Shown: positions 43,301 to 56,037, counted from the stretch's first letter. The stretch: 64,000 nucleotides of DNA from Leptodontidium sp. MPI-SDFR-AT-0119 (GCA_020726505.1 JAHLEZ010000047.1:186001-250000); one strand, 5' to 3'. Translations and numbers: made by a program. Notes: generated by a model not told the origin, from the letters alone.

Positions 43301-46239
43301 TCCTGAGACGTGAGTGAACTGTATGAGGTGAATGAAGGTACTGACCTATGAAGGCCCAAATCTACATCCAATCAACTTTCAAGAACTCGAATGCCTTTAT
43401 TTAATAGGTGTACTGTACACATACCCTAAGTTCTGTAAAGTCATTGCAGATTGTGGCTTGTGGGATTTTATGGGGAAAACATTAGACCGAAATTTTCACA
43501 AGGTGGATATTGAAATCCGGTCCTCCTGATGATCCAGTCTGTATTCCCAAAATCATCCATGATGTTCACCACTCTGAATTTCGAAGAATTCAATTAGTAG
43601 GTCTGTTGCCACTTTCTCATTCGCTGCCGCTCAACATTCTGTTGTCTTTCCCCAACCTCGTTTAATACGGACGCAAAACACTCTGCTAGATTATCTAAAT
43701 ATGCATCTCCAAACCACAAAGGTGAGGACCCAATGCTCAGATTTACACATCATCCAACTACCCCTTGTTTCTCCCTGCACAGTCGCTGCTGCCCCAGTAC
43801 TCTCAGTTCGAAAATAGCGAGGTTGCGATTCATGTGAAGAACCAAAGGATCTCAAGGCCCAAGCTATTTATACCAGGTCCCACTCAAACCATTTATCCGG
43901 TATAACCATGTCAAACTTTCAACGAAAAGATGTCTATACATGCCCCGAAGTCAACAAATATGGACTAAAACTCTTATATGTTAACATTATCCTTATTTAT
44001 TGATAAGCCATCACACCAGAACAGTAATTTAATAATAAACTCCCCATCCCATCCAGAACACTCACCCTCGTCCAACACCTAATATCATTGTCTCATTGCT
44101 ACAAGCCATCACAGACATGCAATCCAATTTGCCGAAAATTGTCTTTGACCATTTATGAATCTGCAGAGACTGGACAGTTGGTTGTATGAATAGTTTAGTT
44201 GTTTTATTTAAAGGATTAGACTGGTTAGACTTTGAGCGTATGCGCTAGAAAGCTAATCCGAGGAAGTCTTTGCTGTCACATGTTTAGCCGTTGTCATGTT
44301 CTGATTATTGTCAAAGCAACTCCCCCAACCCCCTCATCCCGGACTTGAAATCTCCCTCCTAGACATTAAGACAACGTACAATAGTCTTCAGAGTTAAAGT
44401 TCGAGCACATCCTTCCTCTGTTTGAAGTCAAGGCAGAAAACATGTTGTGAACACTCAAATCCTTCAACTGATCCCTCCGTAGCATCATGACAAAAACAAT
44501 GTGGAGATCTGGCCGGAAATCATGCATTTGCACCCTTGTCAACCCACTTCCCTTTAACACTTCTCAAGGCTACTGTACTCCTCAAATCCGCGTCCTCTCG
44601 ATCAATCTCCCAAGCCTCTCACCACCCAAGGACTTACCCAGTCTGACGTTTCCGACGTGAAGTCCTTGTTTTTACCCCTTCATGGTGCAAACAAAATGTG
44701 CAATATATATACACTTACTCACTGATCAAAACATGTTCCACAACTCACGTCTACTAGTGTAATGGAAGAGAATAACACAACAAAGTACATCCGTACAGGA
44801 CCGTAATTTCCGTCCAAAGAGAGAAACGAACAAAAAAGTAGGATCAACACACCAAGAGACCCCCTTAGGAGTAATGGAAGTTTCCCGTTTCTCCGTGTCG
44901 CAACTCCTATCCAGTATTCACTTCCTCGACCTCGGCCTCGCCTCACTCGCTTCCCTCAATCAAAACCCCATCCACGGACCACGGAGAAGTAGAGCATATA
45001 ACTCCCTCTCCAACAGTCTAGATCCCCAACCCCACCAAAAACTCGAGGGAGAGCTTCGCTTGATGAAGCAACTCTCCATGTTTCGTTCAAATTTCAACAA
45101 CATGCTGCACTGGCTCCTCCCCGCTCCTCGTCTCCCAGAACATCGACCTCCTTGCCTTCAACATCGGAAGTCCACACGTTAAATAATCAGCGCATGTAAA
45201 AAAGCAAAAGTTTCACTGTTGTCACACAACAAATGCTCATCATTCCTCCCCCTCTCATCAAACCCTACTTTGCTTTCACCTCCCCTTCTCCTCTCATTCC
45301 TTCTCACGCCCTGCTTCCCTCCCCACCCACCCATTAACAACAAAAAGTTTAAACAACCGCATCCAAACCCCTAGAGCTCACATCCCATCCACAACCATTT
45401 AACTATCCCCCCTCGCAAGATCCCCTTTCCATCAACCTCTCCATCAACCCACAAAACCACAGAGCCACAAACCACTGTAGGAAGAGAACCAGGCAGAGAA
45501 TAACCCCGCTCATGCCTACCCACCTTGCCGAAACTGAAGTACCTCTTTATACCTCTGTTCCTTCCCCTCTTGCCTTCCTTCCTTCCTACCTACTTACCTA
45601 CCTACACCTATAACCACCACTACAAACCTATCAAGGCACTCTCGAAAATACTTGCCTGTGCCGTATAGGGCGAGTCAGGTCTTATACCCCTCTACTCACT
45701 TGTCTATCTACCTCACTTCCCCCAACTAAAACCCCTTTTCATTTCCGGACCTGCCTCTCGCACCTAGAGCTGAAATCCTAACCCGAACGAAAGGCACTTC
45801 AGATCTCACAAAAACAACATCCCCCAAACATACAGCACAGCACGACCCCCAGCCCCCTCAAAATCAGTAGTAGAATATAAAATAATCAATAAAAGCTTGA
45901 ATTCGTACTGAATTCCAGCTTCCCAGCTATTCTATGCAAAACAAGACCAATCTGAATCACAACCACAAAGTTGATCTGAGTTGCCAGCTTCCCCCCAATC
46001 GCAGTCGAGGGAATACCTTGTTTAAAAAAAGTCCACCTGAACGCCCCCACCCAACCCTAAGGTATCCCACCAAGCCATCAATCCCATCGATCGAGCGGCA
46101 GTAGACCGGCCCGGCCCAGTACAAACTCCAATACCATCCGATCCATCCCAATTTCCCTGCCTTGAAGCTATCCTCGCAATACCAATACACCAAACTATTT
46201 CCATACACCTGACTTCCCATTCACATCACAAATAACAAC
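40372..46239. other. Gene-poor region, 5.9 kb
   Basis: No open frame here has a domain, signal peptide or splice-consistent coding pattern. 42055-42070 is a run of 16 C. 44600-45900 is pyrimidine-rich, with CCTTCCTTCCTACCTACTTACC-type simple sequence near 45580. Several short frames (for example one at 42202 starting with hydrophobic residues) are not convincing. Old transposon debris or regulatory DNA are both possible. Confidence 0.5.
42055..42070. repeat. C16 homopolymer
   Basis: A 16-base C run, the second long C tract in the window; no repeat ends were seen around it. Confidence 0.85.
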
Positions 46240-47679
46240 CTAGTGCGTCTCGTGGGTAATAACGGTCGTCGTTTTAATCCCCGCATTCCAATCCACCGCC
46301 CCTCGTTCCTGGATATTTGAGTCTCCAAGCACGCTATTGAGTTCCGTCTGGCTTTCATTATAAGTCCTCTGTTTCTCCTCCTTGAAACTACGGCCGCTCT
46401 TTCGGAGCGTCCATCTCTTCCGTAATTGGTCTCTCTCTGCTTCACTTCCACCAGCAGAGATATGCGTCGTGACACCGACTCTACTAAGCCCTAACAACTC
46501 GGCAAATTCCACACTATAGTCCTTCGCCGAGACGCTGTTGCGGCGGACGAAGTTACTCCTACTGTCGCCGGAAGGACGCATACTGTCTTCGGTATCGATG
46601 GAGGGGTCGAAGCGTTTGGATGCGAAGGAGAGGAAGTTCTTGAATAGGGGTCGGAGGGTGGCGATGTTCATGGCTGTGATTGCTATAGCGGGTTCGACCA
46701 TCGACCATTTGACGAGGTTGATACCTTCCCAGGAGTAGTCATCGGTTTCGGTTAGGGCTTTGATGTAAACGATGCGGACGATCGTTGCTGTGCTTGCACT
46801 GCAATTTGTTAGATTAGAAGAGTAAGGAGGAGGGAGGACATACAAGAATCCGAGAGAGAGGATGAGGATGACGGAGAGCTTGGTACGGGGGTTCATCTGC
46901 ATTTTCCAGACGAAGAAGATTGGGAGGATTCCAAAAGACCAATCTGTGATTGCAGACATGGCACAATGGGCGTAGGTGACGGCGGAGAGTGTGGTACCGT
47001 TCAAGCAGCTTCCTTTTCCATCCTCGTTGTATTTTGTCCAGAGGTAATTGATCGGACTGCATTGGAACATGAGGAAGAAGAAATACATGGTGCTGAAGAT
47101 CATGACTGCTGAGAGGGTGGAGTAGATGACTACTCGTTGGTATCGTTTGCTGGAGAGTCGAAGGAAGTAGGCGGCGATGGCAACTTTGGTGACTGTTGTT
47201 GCTACGACGTAGAGGAGTTCGCAAATAAATACAATCTTCAATGGGTGAGTAAAGATCCAGCAGGACATGTTTGATTTCTGACCTTGAATCCCGTCTCCAA
47301 CGAGTCGGGTTCAATGTTCTCCATATGTGCACCGAGTCCGTAAACCGTCGCCCGTAGACACAGGGAACAGAAGATGGTGAATACGATCTGCGGGAGTTAG
47401 TTATCAATCCTGATCCTGTCCATGAATTGTCCTTCGTACCATCGCAGCGATCGTCAACCAATCCTCCCTTCCCACAAACTTCAATATAGCCACGCGCACA
47501 TAGAATCGAAGGGTGACGGATATCCAAGTGAGGCATAATGAACAGACGGCCACGCCCGTGACCTTGAAACATGGCAGTCAGCAATAGTTTCAAATCCTGC
47601 GAGACTCCTGCGAGACAAGATATCTGGGGAAAGGAGAGACGAGACATGCCTGTGCCCCACGAGTAACCCCGGAATACAT
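46240..47679 (-). CDS. Fungal rhodopsin-like integral membrane protein, second gene
   Basis: Exons 47562-47440, 47387-47283, 47235-46844 and 46798-46240 join in frame. A short first exon 47679-47650 (MYSGVTRGAQ) with a GC-AG intron is the best start I can find, and total length is then 402 residues. Seven helices are visible: VTGVAVCSLCLTWISVTLRFYVRVA, LTIAAMIVFTIFCSLCLRATVYGLGAH, ELLYVVATTVTKVAIAAYFLRLS, the next with FSTMYFFFLMFQCSPINYLW, ITDWSFGILPIFFVWKMQM, and LSLGFFASTATIVRIVYIKAL. This is the fungal rhodopsin-domain layout (PF20684 type), with typical DWS..ILP and a WS.VEPAIAI.A.NIATLRPL end. The C-tail is Ser/Arg-rich. The first exon is tentative. Confidence 0.8.
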
Positions 47680-49384
47680 CTCGAGACCTTGTATCGATCA
47701 CATCCGCCCACACTTCGTAGTGGTTCTTCGAGCACTGACCCAACCCAACCAAAGCAAATCTAGATAAACGAATGAATGTACCGTACTGTACTAGGTACTG
47801 TAGGAGATCGGAATGGAGGACGACAAAAAAGAGGAAGAGGAGTATAATTGGGTGGGACGTGCTGCTTCTTAAGGAGGCCAGGATGCAGACCGTGCTGAGA
47901 TCGAACCGCTGTCAAAGAAAGTTCCGAGAGAGAGTGAGAGAAACGAAGGATAGAAGAGGAAGTGATGAGATGCAGTAGATGCAGGTGCAGGTGCAGACGC
48001 AGATGCTAAGTGACGTTAGGAGACCAACTAGGACGAGGCGGTCGTCATTTAAAATTCCGGTGCGGTGGAACGCTTTTGCTTTCGCTCTCATTCTTCAGTA
48101 CCTAGGTAATAACAAGGCGTCGAGCGCAGTGTAGTGACTGCATCTGGCCCTGTGGATTGGAGTGGTGGGCTTCTCGAATCAGAAAGCGCAATCGAGGCAG
48201 GTCGGCGAGCACAAGAGGGCATGCGCCGACATCAACACCAACCTGTATCCAGTCTAAATGCCACCATATACCATGTTTAGTCTCATCAAACCTCTTCGTG
48301 GGCTGGCTGGGTTTTCCTTAAAAGTGCACTCTTAGTCGCTGTATCTAGTCTGCTTGGGGAGATAGAGTTGACGATCTTAGAGAGGGAGTTCATGCCGGCC
48401 GCCTGCACTTCTACTTTTCTCAGCCAGTCGTCCTTCTCACTGAGCTCGGACATGGCCAATAGAGTGGGTAGTTGCTTTATATGGCTTGATGCTGTAATTA
48501 TGATTGGATGTTGATGATGCTGAGGAGAAAGGAAAAAGAAAAAAGGGGGTGTGGGCGTCGACGCTATCGAAAGCGGGATCTACTGAGATGTGTGCAAGGG
48601 GGACGAATGAGCACAGCCCGCAGAGTGGTCGAGATCGAGATAAGCGAGGGAGCTGAGAAACAATGGGCACCAGTGGGTACAATGGAAAGGAGGGGGAGGG
48701 GTTCGAGGGGAGATTCGATGCGACGGCACAGACGGGATGAACCAAAGTTCATCACAGAAAATCTCGAGATCTTGGTGATGGGATCCTGGACTGTCAAGGA
48801 AATTAAGATAATGATAGTCATAAAGCATCATTTAATCCATGAATAACCGGAAAGTGTAAACGATCTGCATGAATGTTTATCGGATGGCTCTTTCCTTTTA
48901 ATAATTATAAATAACATCTCGAGTTGACCTCCGATCCCGTTCCGTACATAGGTATCAATGCGAATCGGATTGGGAATCAAGGAATCGTCCTAATCCAGAC
49001 AATTTGATTTGTTTCTGGGCTTTTCGTTTGGGTCTCTTGTTTGGTTTGGTGGCACGGACCATTCTAGATCTTTGCGCCAATTCCCTCCTCCTCGCTCCAT
49101 CAATACCAGTCAAAGCCTCGCTTAATCACCGAATTACCCTGAACCTAGCGAGGGGGACGAAGTCTTGTTGCTTCCAGGTATTATTGTTCAAGACTTTCTT
49201 TCCTATTTTTTATCTATCCGCCAACGATCAATTCATGCGGCGATGTAAATTGTATGTGCTGCACAGAAACCGTTTCCCATCACGAAAGAGCGTTATCCAC
49301 GAGACTCGAGGGCCGATGTACGGCCTGCTGTTGTATTGTGTTGCGCAGTGTCATGATCATGTTGTACTTCCTAATTTCCGAGGG
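47680..49384. other. Intergenic, 1.7 kb, no gene seen
   Basis: Promoter side of the second rhodopsin-like gene. GATGCAGGTGCAGGTGCAG and related short repeats lie near 47965-48005. No coding content is supported on either strand. Confidence 0.45.
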
Positions 49385-49386
49385 TA

Positions 49387-51608
49387 ACCGAATTCCACTC
49401 AACTTTCCCACCCACACATCATTCCCGCTGTAACAAGCGAGGCCACCCTCAACTTCAAATAATTATTAATCAACAACGCTCTTATAAAATCTCTTCAAAT
49501 TAAAGATATAAAGTATTAGATAATCAAAAAACATTTGCGCAAAGCTTATTGTATTATTTTCTTAATCGTTGTGGTAGAGTTATCTGCTTTCCTGATCGGG
49601 TGACCTTGACTACTACCTCTTCATCCGAGACAGGCTCTTTAGCCGGAATAGCCTCGTGTGACCCTAAACTAGCTAAAATGCTACTCCTAACTTTTAAGAT
49701 GATTACCTTTGTCTTTTTGGAACTCTTAGCTACTAATTTAGTTGCCTTTTTGGCCTCTAAAGTAGCTTTTCTTGTAGTAGCTCGTTCCAAGACGCCTCGG
49801 CGATATATATCTCTCTTCATCTGAGTATTAAGAGCTCTTTAAACCGCCCTATCTTCCTTCTCTTTATCTTCCAAGGCTTTCTTAACAGCTTTATCAATCT
49901 CCGCTTGCTTTTTAGCATCTTCTTTGGCTACCTTAGCCTCTATAATATCTCTTTCCTTCTTGTCCCTCAGCTCACGTGCCTCTTGAATCTCTGCCGGTCC
50001 AAACCACTGTCCAGCAGTAGTCTCTTTGCCTATAAGACCTAATCTTTTGCCACGCTTTCGTTTCTTCTTTTCAATCTGAATTGCCTCAACGAGGCCTTTC
50101 GCACAGTGCTCAGATATGGCCAAATTTGCTGCGTTGGTCTCGTTGGCTTTGATCAATTTGCGGAATAGTAACTTGGACGGATTCCTATCGTAGGCATGCT
50201 TGAATTGGCGCATACTTTTGGCTGTATACGGTGTTTTAATCACGGAAGAAACAGGAGCTAAAGAATCAAGAGGTGCTGGCGATTTAGGCTCAATAATATC
50301 AAGAACAGCTCTAGGGTTGAAGGGCCAAATTCCTGTCTTTGCAAAGGCGGACTTGATATTTTGTGTTGTTAAAGCCGTATTCCATGCCTTTTGAAAACAC
50401 GGCCAAAACAGTCGTTTGGAGATACCAACTAGTCCTCCACTCTTGTAAGTGATATTATTGATCTCCTGAGTATAAGCTGTACTCAATGGTAGAAAACAAC
50501 CAACGTCTAGAGGTTGCATGCGTTGAGTAGAATGTGGAGGTAAGATTGCAAGGCAAATCTTTAACCTATCGCATTCCTCAATAAAGGCCATATTGACGTG
50601 TGAAGAATGGCCATCAACGATCAATAACCTCCTTCCTCTTCCAGCCTTTTCGCGGGTATGTGGGTCAAAGACAGTCTTCAGCCAATTAAGGCCAAAAGTA
50701 TTACTTGACCACCCATTCGGCGAAGAGCCAAAGTATACAAGGTCTCCTTCTCCAAAATCCTCTAACCAACTGTCTTGTAGATCTCCAGTTTCAGCCTCAT
50801 AAATTAAGGCAGGTGGGAGAGAGGTTCCATTAGCACAAATTGCCGCCAAAAGACTGATAAAGGATCGGGAGCCGTCTTGAATAACTGACTTGATTCGACC
50901 GGATTTGTAGTCCTCTTTAGTCATAATTCTCTTCAGAGACTGTGCTAACCCAATCAAGAAACCCTTCTCATCCCAATTGTACATGTTTTCGGCCGTAATA
51001 TTGTGCTTTTTAATTCCGGTGATTAACTAAGTAGGGTAGCGGGGTATATTAGCTAAGAACTCCCTGATTTAAGCATTACAAAAATAAATTAAAGTATATA
51101 ACTATACCAAATCATAGAAGTAAGCTATATTAGGAGAGTATTCAGACTTCGCTCGTTAATTGTCAAGGTTACGAAGGTATACGCTCCTTAGTCGGTCCCC
51201 TCTCCTCCGTACAAAGTTAGCAGTCCAATTCTTGTTTACCTCCCTTCCGCAAATCTCTTCTGCAAGGTTCTTAACGATTTAAGTAGTAGGAGGAAGATTT
51301 CGTTTAGTCAGCTTATTGATCTAAGTAATTAGAGCCTCTTCTTATGCGTTAGTAAGGTATTGTCGATATTCTGACATCGCTTCCTTCATCGAGAGGGTTT
51401 GGCCTTTATGTCGTTTTGCAAGGGTTGTACGTTCGATACCAAATTTTTCACTAATCTTAGTGTAATTAGGAAGTAATTCTCTTTTACATGCTGCCAAAGC
51501 AGCCTTCATAGCTTCTTCGTTGACCATTTTGTGATTTTTTGAAGTTATTCAGAATAGCGGTGAGGAGCGGGAATGATATGTGGGTGGGAATTATGTAAGG
51601 AACTCGGT
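49387..51608 (-). mobile_element. pogo-family DNA transposon, 2.2 kb
   Basis: The ends are imperfect inverted repeats of about 45 bp beginning ACCGARTTCC and containing ACCCACAYATCATTCCCGCT, flanked by TA at 49385-49386 and 51609-51610. The interior is a transposase gene on the minus strand, described separately. Size, TA duplication and CENP-B/Psq-type transposase fit the pogo branch of Tc1/mariner. Its right end lies 566 bp before the NLR-like gene. Confidence 0.85.
49554..51527 (-). pseudogene. Transposase of the pogo-family element, nonsense-mutated
   Basis: One reading phase runs from ATG 51527 to 49554. It opens with a Psq-type helix-turn-helix (MVNEEAMKAALAACK, NYTKISEKFGIERTTLAKR), then a CENP-B-like region (AEEICGREVNKNWTANFVRRR). 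The DDE domain follows, with WDEKGF, IVDGHSSHV and QPLDVGC holding the three catalytic Asp residues. The tail is Lys/Glu-rich, then basic (RRGVLERATTRK). Six premature stops occur, all TAA or TAG where the family has Gln (for example before EEALIT, INKLTK, IVKNLAEE, RAKSEY, LITGIKK and RALNTQ), plus one likely 48-nt intron (GTATAG...CAG). The central 381-residue DDE frame (49839-50984) is intact. Clearly inactive as read. Confidence 0.88.
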
Positions 51609-51610
51609 TA

Positions 51611-52175
51611 CCACGCCACCACGCTAATCGCTGAGCAGGGCGAGGGAGCAGAGGCAGAATTGGCGGTTTACCCCACCATCCTGTCCCCTCATCACTCCTC
51701 CTCCTCTTTGTCCAATCCCGCTAGAGTCAGACTCCAGATACTCGCATTAGCGGCAAGGACATATCGGGTCCAGCCGTCGCCGCAATCTGTGGACGATTGC
51801 ATCTGGCGCACCTTGGCCTACGCACGATCTATGCAACCGGCCGTGCCTTCAAGGTCTTTGCGGGACTACTGTAGGACTACTCTAGCCAGAGCATTTCGAA
51901 GAGTGGCAGGAACCCTTCTAACTCCTCTACTCAGCTTCATGAGGCCCAAATGGACAATCTCAGCCTCCTATGCAAGTCTGACGTGGCCAGCGCATCAAGC
52001 CCGAGTCTGCCTGGGAGCGCAATCCAGCTCATGAGACTGAGTGTAGACAAACGTGTCTGCGAAGCCGTCAGGCAATCTTCTTTCACTCTTTGCATTTTCT
52101 CATCCTACCTTCTCTTATCCGAATTTCTCACAATCTGCTTTCTAGTATGCTAATAAAGATGTGCATGATATCACA
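51611..52175. other. Upstream region of the NLR-like gene
   Basis: 565 bp between the transposon end and the NLR start. An open frame crosses the transposon end but has no recognisable content. GATATCACAATG precedes the start codon. Confidence 0.4.
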
Positions 52176-55098
52176 ATGAGCTTCGGTTTTAGTCTAGGCG
52201 ACTTTATCACGGTAATCGAGCTTGCCAACAAGACACGTAAAGAGTTCGTTGACGCGCCGAGCCAATTTAACGCTATTTCTGACGAGTACGCTGCCCTGAC
52301 CACATTTTGAGCAATGTTAACTCTATTAATGGAACAGGGTTAGAAGCCTCTCGATTGTCCTCCTCGATATCGAAGTCGTCCTCTCCGATCGGGAACTCCG
52401 TAACGAACAAGAGGCAGAGCTGAAGCAGCTCGCAAATGGCTGCAGGAATATTCTTAACCAGCTGGAACACACATTAGACGAGTATAGCGAACTCAAGTCT
52501 GGCCACGGGAGTGTTAGTAAAAGGGTGAAAAGAGTGTGGAAGAGACTCAAATGGGAGCCGGAAGACATTAAGCAGCTTCGTAGCCGCATTAACACGAACA
52601 TTGGTTTACTCAACGCGTTCACGAGCCGACTTACTCGGGATAACGTGGTTACGTTAGTGCGAAGGCAAGAAGATCAAGGCCGTCGGACTATCCTTGACTG
52701 GATTACCCCAATTGACTATGCTCTACAACACAGCGATTTTATAAGTCGGCGACAAGCAGGGACTGGTCGATGGCTACTTAGCTCAGCAGAGTTCAAGGAG
52801 TGGGTAGAGACTGACGAGCGGACCTTGTTTTGTCGAGGCATCCCCGGAGCAGGAAAGACAATGCTCACGTCAATCTTGGTAGAAGAGCTATTTACGCGGT
52901 TTGAAAACGACGGCAACATTGGCATCGCGTACCTATATTGCAACTACCGACGACAGCATGAGCAAAAGCTTGAGGATCTATTTGCTAGTCTGTTAAAGTA
53001 ATTTGTTCAAGAGCAACCTTCTATACCGGATAGTGTGAAAACGCTCTACGACCGGCATAAAGACAAACGGACGCGGCCTTCACTTGACGAAATCTTAGGA
53101 CTCCTCCAAACCGTGGCGGCAGCATACTCGAGAGTCTTTACTATCGTTGATGCACTTGATGAATGCCAAATTTCCGATGGCTGTCGACAAAGATTACTGT
53201 CAGGCCTCTTTAACCTCCAGGCAAAGTGCAATGCAAATCTCTTTGCCACTTCACGGCATATATCAAGCATCGAACAGGAGTTTGAGGGGAGCTCAAAGCT
53301 AGAGATCCGTGCTAGCGAAGAAGATGTACGAAGATACCTAGATGGCCATATGGTCCAGCTTCCAAGCGTTGTGGCTCGAAGTCTTGAGCTTCAAGAGGAA
53401 ATCAAGACGAATATTATTAATGCTATAGATGGGATGTATGTTGTTTATTTCGAGTACTTATCGAATCACGCTAACTCTACTAGGTTTCTACTTACACAGC
53501 TCCATCTCGATTCCTTAACCGGGAAGAGCTCGCTAAAAGCAGTCCGAACCGCTTCAAAGAATTTGGTCAGAGGATCTGCAGCATATGACCAGGCATATGA
53601 GGATGCCATGGAGCGGATCAATGGCCAGATCAAAGGCCATAAAGAGCTTGCTAAACAAGTTCTGTCATGGATTACCTGTGCGAAGAGACCACTCGCTATA
53701 ATAGAGCTTCAGCACGCGCTTGGTGTTGAAGTTGGCGAGTCCCAGCTTAACAAAGACAATATCCCGGAAATCGAAGACATGGTTTCTGTATGTGCTGGGC
53801 TAGTTACAATCGATGAGGAAAGTGGAATTATTAGATTAGTCCATTATACAACGCAGGAATACTTCGACCGGGCACAAGGAAAGTGGTTTCCCGATGCGCA
53901 GATTGATATCACAACAATCTGCGTTACGTACCTTTCATTTAACGAGTTCGAGAGTGGAATTTGTCAAAACGACGAGGAGTTTAAGCAACGCCTTCAATTC
54001 AGCAAGCTATACGACTACGCAGCACACAACTGGGGACATCATGCTCGGGAGGCTTCTACCTTAATCTTAGAAGTTATTAGCTTTCTCGAGAGAAAAGCCC
54101 AACTAGGGGCATCGAGTCAAGGGTTCCTAGCCAAGAAGAGGCACTCATTAGACACAAAATATAGCCAAAAATTCCCAAAGGATATAACAGGACTACATTT
54201 GGCAGCATTTTTTAGGGTTGAAGCCGTGGTGAAGCTGCTACTCGAGAAGGGGGCCGATCCAGCAGCAGCTGATAGTGATGGCCAGACGCCACTACACTGG
54301 GCCTCAGGGAACGGGCACGTCGAGGTCGTCAAGCTGCTGCTCGAGAAGGGGGCCGATCCAGCAATAGCTGATAGTGATGGCCAGACGCCACTACACCGGG
54401 CCTCACTGGGCGGGCACATCGAGGTCGTCAAGCTACTACTCGAGAAGGGGGCCGATTTAGCAGCAGCTAGTAGCGATGGCCAGACGCCACTACACTCGGC
54501 CTCAGAGAGCGGGCAAGAGGTAGTTGTCAAGCTCCTGCTTGCAATAGACAGCGTTGAAGTAGACTCAAAGGATCGAATTGGTCGGACGCCGTTGTTTTAC
54601 GGGGCTAAAAATGGAAATAATGCCACTATTCAACTCATGCTCGATACAAACCGAGTTGACTTTGATTCAAAAGACGTTTATAACTCGACACCACTATCAA
54701 TCGCAGCAAGGATGGGACACCAAGACGTAGCTGCGATTCTCCTAACCAAAAATCCTGTCTTGAATTCTAAGGACAATTTCGGTCGAACACCTTTATGGTG
54801 GGCAAGAAGGACGGGAAATCTTCACATCGCCAACCTCCTTCTCGAAAAGTACAAAGAAAAGGGCATAATTATTCGAGAAGACAACGTGCCTCCTACGCTG
54901 AGTTTGGTCCCTGCTAATGAACTGATTAAATTTTGCGACGTTTGTCTTTTAGATATCTCAGATAAAGATACTTACTATCATTGCCGGGTTTGTAATAATG
55001 GGGATTTTGATATTTGCGAGGAGTGTTTTGCAATGAAAGCGCATTGTCTAGATCAGGGTCATGTATTGATTAAAGAAATAAATCGAGAGAACGCCTAG
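52176..55098 (+). pseudogene. NACHT-ankyrin-ZZ NLR-like protein with one premature stop
   Basis: Three exons: 52176-52285, 52338-53435 and 53484-55098, in frame for 940 residues. N-terminal: MSFGFSLGDFITVIELANKTRKEF, an N-terminal helical domain common in fungal NLR-like proteins. [21 protein letters not shown]-loop (about 203-215) and FTIVDALDEC Walker B (about 302). Then LVHYTTQEYF and YDYAAHNWGHHA, typical of the post-NACHT region. About seven ankyrin repeats follow, the first three almost identical. At the C-terminus is a ZZ-type zinc finger (CDVC, YYHCRVC, DICEECF...H..GH, about 880-925). One TAA at 52999-53001 interrupts the NACHT domain where CAA (Gln) is expected, and no intron covers it. 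NLRs of this type are thought to trigger defence or incompatibility death. It is intact otherwise, so recently lost, or the stop is a strain difference or error. Confidence 0.88.
54228..54540 (+). repeat. Three near-identical 99-bp ankyrin repeat units
   Basis: Three consecutive units share AAGCTRCTRCTCGAGAAGGG, GCCGATYYAGCA and GATGGCCAGACGCCACTACAC with only scattered differences, whereas the following repeats have diverged. This is the pattern expected of concerted evolution or rapid repeat turnover, as seen in fungal NLR sensor domains. Confidence 0.9.
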
Positions 55099-55502
55099 TG
55101 GCATGTAGAGCATTTGAACAAGAGACATTTATTGCCTCCGTTTTCATAGCATGTTCTTGTACTTAATGAGGAAAGCGCCGAGAGACACAGTAATCCCCTT
55201 GCCTATAATCCATCCCATCTTTTCTTCAATTGGGACGAAGTTTGTAGGCACGGAAGAAAACAAGGGAGCAAGCAAGAGGCAGAGGAGGGGGAACTGGACG
55301 AAAGAACGAAGTGCAGCAAGGCAACGATGAGATAGCCAACGTGCTAGTTAGTCACGATAGAGTCTCCAAAACCTACTGAGGGTAAAGGACGTGGCTTTGT
55401 CGCCACTTCTAAGATCTCCAAAGGCACCTGGAAGAGCCGCTCTTCAACATGAGGTGGACATCCCACCTTGGGATGATCAATTTGGGTCACCCAGCCATCA
55501 TC
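55099..55502. other. Intergenic, no feature seen
   Basis: 404 bp between the NLR-like gene and the two-exon relic on the other strand (convergent). No gene or repeat seen. Confidence 0.45.
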
Positions 55503-56037
55503 TTACTGCACACTCTCCTGCATTGCACACTCCTTCCTCCAGCGGCCAAAGGGGTTTGAGATCGGTGTGACCTCGCCGTTTGCATCTTTCCTGTGGAGTG
55601 GGATGCTAACACCGAGATGCACGAGAACAGGCCTATCAGTCATCTCGAGAGCGGCTGCAATGTCCCAGCAGTTGAGCCATTCCCTGGAGCGTAACCTGTC
55701 GAACACGCCACCTGAAAGTTCAACTGCACCATTCACGATGACAGAATCATTTTCGCCGAGTGGGTGCTTGCCGAGAACGTGGCTGACCCCTTCGATAACG
55801 CTATCGAGAGCAGTATCGAAGCAGCTTTGAGGTACAGGTTCCTGTGATTCATCAATATAAATCACTAAACAGCCAGCCAGACATCAACTTACTTTCTCGA
55901 AACCGTACTCCGCTCGCAGACTTGAGATCTCCCTTGATGGTGCGATAGATCGTGATTCAAGCGAGTCCAAGAAGCGAGAGAGGTCCGGTCGTCCTTCCTC
56001 AGCTACGGATCTTCCGCCAGTTCCCAGGCAGGACTCA
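55503..56037 (-). pseudogene. Two-exon coding relic, possibly transposon-derived Ulp1-like protease fragment
   Basis: Exon b (55841-55503) and exon a (open to about 56037, ending at 55893 with a GTAAGT donor) join in phase: a segment RPDLSRFLDSLESRSI, then EYGFEKEPVPQSCFDTALDSVI, then FDRLRSREWLNCWDIAAALEMTDRPVLVHLGVSIPL. The R.REWLN...I segment resembles the substrate-binding start of Ulp1/C48 peptidases, which some fungal DNA transposons carry, but the catalytic His/Asp/Cys part is absent. No start codon was found; a stop lies just upstream of exon a. I read it as a truncated gene; the Ulp1 link is weak. Confidence 0.4.

Noticed and set aside
46814..47752. 312-residue minus-strand frame
   Set aside because: Shadow frame across the exons and introns of the second rhodopsin-like gene; the spliced model has the membrane helices.
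51573..52034. 153-residue plus-strand frame at the transposon's right end
   Set aside because: It begins inside the TIR and has no recognisable content.
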